Part shown: in pieces, positions 17,765-25,280 of the stretch
How positions within the stretch are numbered: the stretch's first letter is position 1
Layout: the number at the start of each line of letters is the position of its first letter
Origin: Clostridia bacterium
GTDB lineage: Bacteria > Bacillota > Clostridia > Oscillospirales > CAG-272
Length of the DNA: 64,000 bases
Direction of reading: 5' to 3'
NCBI GenBank assembly: GCA_017942005.1
Contig: JAGAVJ010000049.1
Location: 62,001 to 126,000, forward strand
Made by a program: the position numbers and the translations under genes
The notes under the pieces: generated by a model
Told to the model about the DNA's origin: nothing
Seen by the model: only the letters and a program-made list of their open reading frames with translations
Databases searched by the model: none

Positions 17765-18499
17765 TTACAATGCCTTTTTCAGCTTGATATACATACCGAC
17801 AAAGCAGGTATACGGCTGGATGACCGTTTCAAAATACGTTCCGTCGCCAAGCGCATATGGATGATCGGTGGAAAGCCAATCGCCCCATGCTTTTTGAAAG
17901 CACTCCATTTCCCATGTGTCCACCAATTCTATACGATCACCTGATTCGGAACAATTGTCGCTGCCGATGATTTCTTTCCAGCGTTTGGGGCTTTTGAACA
18001 TAGAAGCATCCGCGCCCAGCCAATCGGAAAGAAGTTCTTCGGCACGGTCTGTATATTCCTCCTTCAGACCGGGAACGCCAATCAAAGCCATACCGTCATC
18101 TTTGATAAACGGCAAAATTTTTTCCTGAAAAAATCCTTTATTTCCCGCAAAATAATGATAGGAATCAACACTGATCAGTGCACGAAACTGCTTCTTTTCA
18201 AAAGGAAGATTGTTCGCATCTCCACAAACCGGCACAATCTGCTCTCCAACACCCCACATATCAAACCGTTTCCGGTTTTCTTCTGCACTGATCCATAAAT
18301 CATCTGCAAAAACGCGCGCCCCAGTCTCTTTTGCAAGGATCAAACTTGTCAGTCCAGTCCCACATCCTAAGTCGAGGATACTCTCATCAGAAGCAAGCTG
18401 TAATGGGTATTTATGCAGCAGCTCTGCCAAAATTCTTGCACTGTTCGGTCCCATCATTGTTTCTGCGGAAATCAACGCCTTATAGTTCTCAATATTCAT
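17765..18499 (-). CDS. Class I SAM-dependent methyltransferase
   Basis: A 244-residue Rossmann-fold methyltransferase. Motif I is ILDLGCGTGLTSLILAKETG (near residues 41-60), with the acidic residue DDLW after strand 2 and the segment CGDANNLPFEKKQFRALISVDSYHYF split over motifs II-III. The target is unknown; the sequence resembles small-molecule methyltransferases of the UbiE/YcgJ type rather than RNA enzymes. It lies between the HD and Nif3 genes. ATG 18499 overlaps the stop of a tiny upstream ORF in the hairpin element. Confidence 0.85.
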   Translation of the reverse strand: MNIENYKALISAETMMGPNSARILAELLHKYPLQLASDESILDLGCGTGLTSLILAKETGARVFADDLWISAEENRKRFDMWGVGEQIVPVCGDANNLPFEKKQFRALISVDSYHYFAGNKGFFQEKILPFIKDDGMALIGVPGLKEEYTDRAEELLSDWLGADASMFKSPKRWKEIIGSDNCSESGDRIELVDTWEMECFQKAWGDWLSTDHPYALGDGTYFETVIQPYTCFVGMYIKLKKAL

Positions 18500-18541
18500 A
18501 TATTAACCATAGCTTTCGCATAAGCAAAAGCGTCCCCTTTA
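18500..18541 (-). promoter_or_regulatory. SD-hairpin-start element with overlapping mini-ORF
   Basis: AAAGGGGA (18533-18540), stem GCTTTTGC / GCGAAAGC with one G.U (18512-18531), then TATGGTTAATAT and ATG 18499. The upstream ATG at 18510 opens MVNI followed by TGA, which overlaps the gene start. Just before the SD lies AAAAGTTATGATCATAA, which looks like the 3' half of another copy. Confidence 0.6.
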
Positions 18542-18556
18542 TGATCATAACTTTTA

Positions 18557-19144
18557 CTATGGTCTGTACGTTTCCTTTTCTACAACAACATAAATATTTT
18601 TTCCGGTTTTCTTTTCAAAATATTCTTTCAGCCTGATATTGAACTCCCGTTTTTCCGCTGGATAATAGCCGTATCTTCTTTTTACATCACCCATGCGTTC
18701 TTCAATATCCAGCACGCCTTCACTCCCCGCCAAAGCATCGCATAATTGAATCAACCGGTCATAATCGTCCATAACCGTGTTCTCCAGTATCGTATTGATC
18801 ATTTCCAGTTCTTCATCGGAAGTGTCAAACTTTCCAATATACGTTTTCGTCGTTTGCGTGTGAAAGGAGTGTGTAAGGCAAATTTTTGCAGCTTCATCAT
18901 ATCCCAATGACATCATATAGGTATAACCGTCTGACACATGCCCTAAGTGCCTTGTGCCAAACCTTCTTCCAATATCATGAAGCAGTCCCAATATATACGC
19001 CGTTTCCGCATCTAACCCCTCACACAGTTCCGCTATTTTTTCGGCACAATGTGCCGCGGTCCGGCTGTGATTTCCCCAAGGTCCCGGATTGCACCGCTCT
19101 GCTTCTCTTAACAAGCATTCAGCTTCTGCTCTTGTAGGTATCAT
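18557..19144 (-). CDS. HD-domain phosphohydrolase-like protein
   Basis: A 195-residue HD-superfamily protein. Metal-binding residues are visible in GNHSRTAAHCAEKIAELC (first His), LGLLHDIGRRFG (the HD pair, near residue 58) and LTHSFHTQTTKT. Such proteins cleave nucleotides or phosphoesters; the substrate is unknown. Start 19144 is set by GGAGGTGA eight bases upstream; the ATG at 19171 has no RBS. It is 36 bp after trmK and probably in its operon. Confidence 0.82.
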   Translation of the reverse strand: MIPTRAEAECLLREAERCNPGPWGNHSRTAAHCAEKIAELCEGLDAETAYILGLLHDIGRRFGTRHLGHVSDGYTYMMSLGYDEAAKICLTHSFHTQTTKTYIGKFDTSDEELEMINTILENTVMDDYDRLIQLCDALAGSEGVLDIEERMGDVKRRYGYYPAEKREFNIRLKEYFEKKTGKNIYVVVEKETYRP

Positions 19145-19180
19145 AGTGCCGTTCACCTCCACAGGTTTCAATGGATTCGT

Positions 19181-19999
19181 TTAAACAGAGGGTTCAATCT
19201 TCATTTCCGCAAGCAGCTTCTGCGCCAGTGTATATGCATACGCTTCTGCTTCACATGGTGTGCCCGCCGTTCTTCTGCCGTCCACAATGCGTGCAAGCGA
19301 CACGGTCTTCCGCTTTAAATAAGGATACAAAAGAGGACGATTTTCCGGGTCCGCAATCAGCTGTGCGCCGAGAATCGCTTCTCCCTGAAAAGCAGCTGCA
19401 TCTTCTGTGGAATGCGTGGGAACCCGCGGGGATTCTCCGGAATGACGGCAGCAAAGTACAGAATACAGCTTGCCGTTTGCCGTTTGGCACAGTCGTTCCG
19501 TTTCAATGATAAAGCCGTGGGAATACAGCCACAAACGCAGATACGGCTGCATGGTCATTGGCTGTAAGATAAAGCGGCGGCAGGGGAAAGGAGCGGAACA
19601 GGAAACAGCGGTGCAAAACGGCATTGCATTTTCCAAAATCCGTGCAATCAGCTCTCCGCCCATACCGCAGATGGTAATATCGGTAATCCACGGCGTATAC
19701 TGATGTAGTCCGTCAAGACCGTCTGTGCGTACAAGCGTGATGTGATCCAGCCACGCGGGATGACTGCTTTCATACTGCTTCAAATGCGCCCGTGCTGTCT
19801 CCAGCGGCTTTTCCGCTATATCTGCCGCCACGGCATGGGAAATGGCACCGCTTTGCAAAAGCGCAATCGGCAGATAGGCATGATCTGTTCCGATATCTGC
19901 CAAGACCGCCCCCGCCCGCACCATCTGCGCCGCACATGCAAGCCGTACATCCAGCTTTTTTTCACGATATTTTTCGCATTTCGTTTGATTCTGCTCCAC
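19181..19999 (-). CDS. trmK: tRNA (adenine(22)-N1)-methyltransferase
   Basis: A 272-residue SAM-dependent enzyme that makes m1A22 in tRNA. The N-terminus LDVRLACAAQMVRAGAVLADIGTDHAYLP is split around motif I (ADIGTDHAYLPIALLQ), and the catalytic-region motif ITICGMGGELIARIL follows near residues 110-125. There are extra residues between strands compared with the compact Bacillus enzyme. The start codon is GTG with GGGGAGACC upstream. It is the first gene of the same-strand series trmK, HD, methyltransferase, Nif3, rqcH. Confidence 0.92.
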   Translation of the reverse strand: MEQNQTKCEKYREKKLDVRLACAAQMVRAGAVLADIGTDHAYLPIALLQSGAISHAVAADIAEKPLETARAHLKQYESSHPAWLDHITLVRTDGLDGLHQYTPWITDITICGMGGELIARILENAMPFCTAVSCSAPFPCRRFILQPMTMQPYLRLWLYSHGFIIETERLCQTANGKLYSVLCCRHSGESPRVPTHSTEDAAAFQGEAILGAQLIADPENRPLLYPYLKRKTVSLARIVDGRRTAGTPCEAEAYAYTLAQKLLAEMKIEPSV

Positions 20000-20133
20000 G
20001 GTCTCCCCTCTTTTCCCCTCCGTTTGATTTTATCTGCATCTTGATCCTATACGTCTCCGTTAACCACAGGAAAAAGAGCGGTGCTTTACGCGCCGTCCTC
20101 ACGACCTTACATTTGATACACTAAGACTGTTTA

Positions 20134-20340
20134 TTACTCTGCTTTGCCTTCCAGATAAGCGTTGATCTTTTCTACCAGTTCATCCGCATCGGTACCGTGC
20201 ACTTCACATGCATCCTCAATGCTCTCTCCTCTTGCAGAAGGGCAGCCTAAGCAGTGCATACCGATTTCAAGGAAAAATTCCGCGGTTCCCATATCAAAAT
20301 CAAGAACGTCGCCGATGATGCTTTCTTTTGTAACTTTCAT
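20134..20340 (-). CDS. DUF1858 domain protein
   Basis: A 68-residue protein of the DUF1858 family, often found as a stand-alone domain or fused to redox enzymes. The cysteine pair GMHCLGCPSARGES (near residues 27-40) is the family's conserved CxxC and may act in a redox disulfide role. AAAGGAGAT precedes ATG 20340. It is a single gene between trmK and a solute-binding lipoprotein. Confidence 0.9.
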   Translation of the reverse strand: MKVTKESIIGDVLDFDMGTAEFFLEIGMHCLGCPSARGESIEDACEVHGTDADELVEKINAYLEGKAE

Positions 20341-20429
20341 AATTTTATATCTCCTTTAACAATATATCAATTTTGTGCGTTGAAAAAATTCCTATTTTTA
20401 GTGTGTACCGAATACGGTACTTTTATCCT

Positions 20430-21920
20430 TTAATTTACAGATTCTGTTGCTTCCAGCTTTTCATAGAACTTATCAATGGTTCGCTGTGACATCTTCAGCT
20501 TGGACTGATAGAACGAGGAAAAATCCGCAGATTTCTTTTCAATGGCAAGACGCGGCAGAGAATAGAACAAATCGCCGAATCCATTTGCAAAGCCAAAGTA
20601 GCTTCCGCCGATTTCATAGGTGATGGTATCAAACAGAAGATCCATCATTTTAACAGAATTTTCATCGCGTGCAAGCTTTCCTGTCAGAATGGTATCGTAA
20701 TAGGTCGGAATGACTTCCTCCGCACTGCCCCATGCAAGCAGTTCCATTGCCGCGCCGATCATCTCCGGATTGGTGATGGTACAGGGCACGGAAAGCAAAC
20801 CGCCCCAGTCAAGCGAAATATAATCTTCCTGCTTCTCGTCATATTTCGGGAACGGCAAAAATCCGAAATCCACCGTAAAGTCACGCAGATATTCTGCATC
20901 GGAAATCGCATCCATCTGGAACATCAGTCTGTCGGAATTCAATGTGAGCATATCTGAGCGGTCCATAGACGGCGGCATATAAATAACGTTGTTCTTTGCC
21001 ATATCGGAAAAGATTTCCATCAAATGCTGTGTTTTTTCCGTATTCAGCGCAAGTCTTATTTTTCCGTCTGCATCACGGTCGGTGATATACTGTCCGCTTC
21101 CGGTCATAAAGCTGATGTATTTGGAAATTTCATTTGCGGTGATGCCCCAGCTGTCGTCTTCTGTCATTTTTCCGTCACCGTTGACGTCATTCACTGCCGC
21201 ACGTGCCATCTCTGTCAGTTTATCCAGTGTCCATCTGCCGTCATATACCAGCTGATATGGGTCTTCCATATCCAGACGCGTTACCATATCCTTGGAGAAG
21301 AAAATGACATATGGACACGGAATCATCATATCGTTGACCGCAAAATACGTATTTTCTCCCAAACGCAGCACGTCCATCTGCGCTTTGTTCCACCATTCTG
21401 CATTCATATCAACATAGGGCAGCTCGTCCAGATTATACAGATATCCTTCAGACGACCATGTATCATTATAACCAATGCAGTGACCAAAGATAAAATCGTA
21501 AACATCTTCGTTTGCCAAAATGGTCGGTCTCAAAGAATCGTTCTGCTGCATGTAATTGGTACCGCAGCTCTCTTTTTTGATCTTGATGTTTAAGTCCTCT
21601 TCCACTTTACGGTTGCGGCGATAGATGGCGTCGTTCATGACATCGCCGTTTTCTTCTTCTGCAAAGAAATAAAACTGATATCCCTGCCACTCCATGTAAA
21701 GCTGCAGCAGTTCTTCCCCGCCAAAATCCAAGCTGTCCGTCGGAACCTTATGGTTCGGACGCTGCGCCTCGACTTCCTGTGTCTGTGTCACATTGGTATC
21801 CACTGGAGTAGTTGTAACTGCATCATTTTTCTTATCTGACGAACCGCAGGACACAATTGCAGATGCCGTCAAAAGAAGTGCCAATTGTAAACAGGTATTG
21901 CGCAGTTGTTTTTTGTTCAT
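20430..21920 (-). CDS. Orphan solute-binding lipoprotein 1
   Basis: A 496-residue extracellular solute-binding protein (family 1-like). The lipobox ASAIVSC puts the lipidated cysteine at residue 25. The shared paralog signature ENGDVMNDAIYRRNRKVEEDLNI follows near residue 90 (read in two parts: ENGDVMNDAI and YRRNRKVEED). A calcium-loop-like DVNGDGKMTEDD lies in the middle. No permease or ATPase gene is nearby. ATG 21920 is set by GAGAAAGGGA; the ATG at 21941 overlaps this RBS. It probably binds an oligosaccharide, but the substrate is unknown. Confidence 0.85.
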   Translation of the reverse strand: MNKKQLRNTCLQLALLLTASAIVSCGSSDKKNDAVTTTPVDTNVTQTQEVEAQRPNHKVPTDSLDFGGEELLQLYMEWQGYQFYFFAEEENGDVMNDAIYRRNRKVEEDLNIKIKKESCGTNYMQQNDSLRPTILANEDVYDFIFGHCIGYNDTWSSEGYLYNLDELPYVDMNAEWWNKAQMDVLRLGENTYFAVNDMMIPCPYVIFFSKDMVTRLDMEDPYQLVYDGRWTLDKLTEMARAAVNDVNGDGKMTEDDSWGITANEISKYISFMTGSGQYITDRDADGKIRLALNTEKTQHLMEIFSDMAKNNVIYMPPSMDRSDMLTLNSDRLMFQMDAISDAEYLRDFTVDFGFLPFPKYDEKQEDYISLDWGGLLSVPCTITNPEMIGAAMELLAWGSAEEVIPTYYDTILTGKLARDENSVKMMDLLFDTITYEIGGSYFGFANGFGDLFYSLPRLAIEKKSADFSSFYQSKLKMSQRTIDKFYEKLEATESVN

Positions 21921-21955
21921 AGCTTGGATTCCCTTTCTCATTTTAGTATATCATC

Positions 21956-21984
21956 ATTATACTATGAAAAAGGAATTTCGTCAA
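21956..21984 (-). promoter_or_regulatory. Sigma-A promoter of solute-binding lipoprotein 1
   Basis: TTGACG (21979-21984) and TATAAT (21956-21961), 17-bp spacer, 36 bp from the start codon. Confidence 0.8.
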
Positions 21985-21990
21985 TACTTT

Positions 21991-23472
21991 TTATGAAATT
22001 TGTTTTCCCTGGTACACAGGTTCACAGGTCAGACGGATACCAAGCTTTTTGGTGGTATTGTCATCTACAGCAGACAGTACTACTGTGGAATGCATTTCCG
22101 CCCCTCTCAAGTTTCCAAGCGCCGCATACGCCCGTGCTGCGGTTTCATCCGTTGCAGCACAAATGGCAAGTGCAATCAGCGTCTCATCCATGTGCAGCCG
22201 CGGATTTTTGTTGCCAAAGCATTTTGTCTTCAGGTGTGCAATCGGCTCCAATACGGCCGGGGAGATGAGCAGTGTATCGTCCGGAATTCCAGAGAGATAC
22301 TTCAACGCATTGAGCAGCATGGCAGACGCTGCGCCAAGCAGCTCAGAGGACTTGCCGGTTACAATGGTACCGTCTGCAAGCTCCAGTGCTGCCGCCGGCT
22401 GCTCAGTTTCCTTTTGCTTTGCAAGCGCTGCGCCGACGACCTTACGGTCGGAGGTATTGATACCGGCGCCCCGCATGATGTTTTCAATTTTGTGCACCGT
22501 GTTTTCGTCGACTCTGCCGATCAGGTGATCACACTGTGCCTTATAATACCGGCAAAGAATTTCATCATAAGACGCCTGTCTGCATACCGCGTCATCAGAA
22601 ATGCAGAAGCCGACCATATTGACACCCATATCGGTCGGGGATTTATAGAGACTCTGTCCAAGGATATTTTCAAAGATTGCATTGAGAATCGGAAACGCTT
22701 CCACGTCACGGTTGTAATTGACCGCAGTCTTATTGTAGGCTTCCAGATGGAACGGATCGATCATATTGATATCGTTTAAATCTGCGGTCGCAGCTTCATA
22801 TGCCAGATTGACCGGATGCTTTAAGGGCAGATTCCAGACAGGGAAGGTTTCAAACTTTGCATATCCCGCCGTGATGCCGCGTACATGCTCATGGTACAGC
22901 TGTGAAAGACAGATTGCCATTTTGCCGGTACCGGGACCAGGCGCTGTTACAATGACAAGCGGACGCGTTGTCTCAATATAATCGTTGCGTCCGAATCCTT
23001 CCTCCGACACGATGTGCGGGATATTGTGCGGATAGTCCGCAATGGTATAATGCAGAAATACACGGATGCCCCTCTGCTCAAGCTTTTTGCGGAAGACATT
23101 TGCTGCATACTGTCCGCCATAACGGGTGATCACCACAGAGCCGACCAGCAGACCGACGCCGCGAAAAGCGTCGATCAGGCGCAGGACGTCCGCCTCGTAG
23201 GTAATGCCCAAGTTGCTGTTGACTTTGTTTTTCTCAATGTCCACAGCATTGATGCCGATGACAATTTCCGCCTGATCCTTCAAGCTGGTCAGCATCTTGA
23301 TTTTGCTGTCCGGTGCAAATCCCGGCAGTACACGGCTTGCATGATAATCGTCAAACAGCTTTCCGCCAAGCTCCAGATACAGCTTTTGTCCGAACTGCCC
23401 GATACGCTCCTTGATATGTGCCGACTGCATTGCAATATACTTCTCGTTGTCAAATCCGATTCTGTGTGTCAT
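21991..23472 (-). CDS. DUF1846 family protein
   Basis: A 493-residue cytoplasmic protein of the DUF1846 family (UPF0371), which is common in Firmicutes and of unknown function. The N-terminus MTHRIGFDNEKYIAMQSAHI and the segments FGQKLYLELGGKLFDDYHAS and VIVTAPGPGTGKMAICLSQL (a P-loop-like stretch near residue 185) are typical. ATG 23472 is the family start; ATG 23484 belongs to the recurrent linker (MVIS). It has its own promoter and a long structured leader. Confidence 0.92.
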   Translation of the reverse strand: MTHRIGFDNEKYIAMQSAHIKERIGQFGQKLYLELGGKLFDDYHASRVLPGFAPDSKIKMLTSLKDQAEIVIGINAVDIEKNKVNSNLGITYEADVLRLIDAFRGVGLLVGSVVITRYGGQYAANVFRKKLEQRGIRVFLHYTIADYPHNIPHIVSEEGFGRNDYIETTRPLVIVTAPGPGTGKMAICLSQLYHEHVRGITAGYAKFETFPVWNLPLKHPVNLAYEAATADLNDINMIDPFHLEAYNKTAVNYNRDVEAFPILNAIFENILGQSLYKSPTDMGVNMVGFCISDDAVCRQASYDEILCRYYKAQCDHLIGRVDENTVHKIENIMRGAGINTSDRKVVGAALAKQKETEQPAAALELADGTIVTGKSSELLGAASAMLLNALKYLSGIPDDTLLISPAVLEPIAHLKTKCFGNKNPRLHMDETLIALAICAATDETAARAYAALGNLRGAEMHSTVVLSAVDDNTTKKLGIRLTCEPVYQGKQIS

Positions 23473-23513
23473 ACTTATGACCATAACTTCGCGAAAGCGA
23501 AGTTTTCCTTTCT
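23473..23513 (-). promoter_or_regulatory. SD-hairpin-start element of the DUF1846 gene
   Basis: The clearest copy: AGAAAGGAA (23505-23513), an eight-bp stem AACTTCGC / GCGAAGTT (23485-23504), the linker ATGGTCATAAGT, then ATG 23472. No SD lies within 12 nt of either ATG unless the hairpin folds; folded, the distance is 13 nt. Confidence 0.75.
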
Positions 23514-23522
23514 AATGTGGAG

Positions 23523-23608
23523 TTGTGGCGTAAGCCACAAAACACAGTCTGAAAATTTTATTTTCAGACTTTCAATCACCTTTGAATATTAAAAGTGATC
23601 TCCTTTCT
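23523..23608 (-). repeat. Extended leader hairpins and orphan SD-hairpin copy
   Basis: Upstream of the start element are, in transcript order, a second AGAAAGGAG with stem ATCACTTTT / AAAGGTGAT (23575-23608) but no start codon, an 11-bp stem AGTCTGAAAAT / ATTTTCAGACT (23546-23570), and TTGTGGC / GCCACAA (23523-23540). The last two, with the start element, recur in the same order upstream of the gene at 57456. Confidence 0.65.
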
Positions 23609-23667
23609 GCTAAATACCCAAATATCGATACCTGCTTTCGCGTCCAAAAAAAGAAACACATATAAAC

Positions 23668-23696
23668 ATTATAGTATAAATTCAGCCGCCTTGCAA
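23668..23696 (-). promoter_or_regulatory. Sigma-A promoter of the DUF1846 gene
   Basis: TTGCAA (23691-23696) and TATAAT (23668-23673), 17-bp spacer. The leader is about 190 nt and covers the hairpins at 23473-23608. Confidence 0.7.
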
Positions 23697-23829
23697 GGGA
23701 TTTTTGAAAATTCTTTGGATTTCGGATACTTTCACAAAAAAAGGAGAAAAAACGCGGATTTTCTTTCACCGTTACCGTGCAGAAAAAAACGACACTGGTT
23801 CGTCAACCGCTTTCATGCAGGATCAAGCG

Positions 23830-23877
23830 TTATAAAAAAAAGAGGGGCTGCTGCAAGTTTTCACCTTGCAGCAGCCC
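23830..23877 (-). terminator. Terminator of the ECF-associated lipoprotein gene
   Basis: A 13-bp perfect stem GGGCTGCTGCAAG / CTTGCAGCAGCCC followed by CTCTTTTTTTT on the minus strand. The stem words match module B of the dispersed repeat. Confidence 0.85.
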
Positions 23878-23894
23878 TTTCTCCCAAAAAGACA

Positions 23895-24803
23895 TTATTC
23901 GTCCACAGCACCAAACGTGATGGTTCCCTCGGTTGTCAGCGTGTCAATCTCCTGACCGGAATACACACCGAGTACCTTCCACGATGCTTCAATTTCCATC
24001 GTATTTTTATCGGTTCTATAAACCGCGGTATAGAACGGCGTATAAGCATAGGTGTCCTCTCTGCGTTCAAATGCCGGCGTCGTAAATAACACGGCATTGC
24101 CGTCTACCTGAATGGCGCCCCAATCGACCTTTTCTCTTGCAGAGATGCGGTAGTGCGACACACCGACCTTCACGGTCACCTCTGCCATACCGTCGTCCAG
24201 AATTTCATATTCCCAATCCACCAAAAGCTTTAAGGTCTTGGACTGCTTCGATTCAAAACGGCCGCTGTCCTTGGCGCCTGCAAGTTCTGCAAGCGCACCG
24301 GATGCAGATGGATCGGTTGCAATGTCGGGATTCTCTGCATCGGAACCCGATGTCGAATCGGAACCCGATGTGCCATCGGAGCCCGATGTTCCATCGGTGT
24401 TTTCACCCCCTACCGGAGTCAGCTCCGTCGGGGTACCGTCCGTCCCGGGATTGTCCTGGGGCTTGTTGTCTTCTGTGGGATTCGCGGGCTGTTCCGGAAC
24501 ATGGTCATCTCCCGGTGCCGTTGTATCCTCATCTGTTCCCTTTGGCGCATCCGTTTCCGGCGCTGCTGTCTGGGGAGGTTCTGTCGTTTGTGTTGGTTCT
24601 GTCTCGTTTGATTTTGCATCCGTTTCCGGATTCGTTACCTGTTCAGACTGCTTCTTGTCGCCGTCTTTGCCATCCCCGCTGTCCTTTTTCAGGCTGCACG
24701 AAGCAAGCACAACGGATGAAAAGGTCACGGCAGCACACAAAAGTCCGCACAAAAGCAAGCGGCGGAGTGAGGATGCTGCATTTTTTAAGCTGCGGTTTTT
24801 CAT
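23895..24803 (-). CDS. Lipoprotein with Thr/Pro/Glu-rich linker
   Basis: A 302-residue predicted lipoprotein. A hydrophobic signal segment ends in the lipobox VLASC (Cys near residue 36). Residues about 40-165 form a low-complexity Thr/Pro/Glu/Asp linker that includes a short run of DGTSGS-type repeats coded by imperfect 18-bp units. The folded C-terminal domain (KTLKLLVDWEYEILDD, VKVGVSHYRISAREKVDWG) is unfamiliar; it may be a beta-sandwich. ATG 24803 follows AAGGAGGA. A putative ECF-type promoter lies upstream, identical in layout to the one before the anti-sigma gene. An envelope-stress role is inference. Confidence 0.8.
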   Translation of the reverse strand: MKNRSLKNAASSLRRLLLCGLLCAAVTFSSVVLASCSLKKDSGDGKDGDKKQSEQVTNPETDAKSNETEPTQTTEPPQTAAPETDAPKGTDEDTTAPGDDHVPEQPANPTEDNKPQDNPGTDGTPTELTPVGGENTDGTSGSDGTSGSDSTSGSDAENPDIATDPSASGALAELAGAKDSGRFESKQSKTLKLLVDWEYEILDDGMAEVTVKVGVSHYRISAREKVDWGAIQVDGNAVLFTTPAFERREDTYAYTPFYTAVYRTDKNTMEIEASWKVLGVYSGQEIDTLTTEGTITFGAVDE

Positions 24804-24836
24804 AGGATATCCTCCTTGTCATTTTCTGTTTTTTAT

Positions 24837-25083
24837 AGGCAATTGTAAAACTCCGTTTTCCAATTGGTTTCATCGGACTGACGCAGTCCGATGGCTCCCT
24901 TTGGTCGCTTTAAAGGTGTCTTTTTTGGCGGGAGACCCGCCAAAGCGACGCATTTATTGATATATTGCCCTATGAGTAATATAAAATTATGATTTTTACA
25001 ATCGGCTAATTTTCTGTTTTTTATGGAAATCTGAAAATAAATTTTCAGATGGCGCTTTGTATCTTACACCGCAATTCCACAGG
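24837..25083. repeat. Hairpin-rich leader and degenerate repeats
   Basis: This gene-free stretch lies between the ECF-like promoter and the lipoprotein gene. It holds ATCGGACTG/CAGTCCGAT (24872-24892), GTCGCTTT/AAAGCGAC enclosing TGGCGGG/CCCGCCA (24904-24949), and, on the plus strand, an orphan copy of the leader hairpin ATCTGAAAATAAATTTTCAGAT with ACCGCAATTCCACA (25030-25083). Around 24845-24885 it resembles 17690-17740. No gene is seen in 24804-25280. Confidence 0.55.
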
Positions 25084-25102
25084 GAACTAAGGCTGATACT
25101 AT

Positions 25103-25131
25103 ATTAGACGCAGAAAACGTGATTTTGTTCC
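25103..25131 (-). promoter_or_regulatory. Putative ECF sigma promoter of the lipoprotein gene
   Basis: GGAAC (25127-25131), a 16-bp spacer and CGTCTAAT (25103-25110) on the minus strand. Layout, spacer length and the base run TTTTCTG before the -10 equal those of the site at 63404-63432 in front of the anti-sigma gene. -10 boxes of the CGTC type are typical of ECF sigma factors. Confidence 0.75.
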
Positions 25132-25280
25132 CTAAAAAATAGAAATTTTTTTATTTTATGACAGTATTTTCCATTGACAAAATCAAGCAGTACCATTTTT
25201 CATCGAATACATCGAAGAAAACATTAAAATCGCTGCATACGAAAAGCCGCATTGCGCAGCGTCTGCCGTTATGTAAAGTA

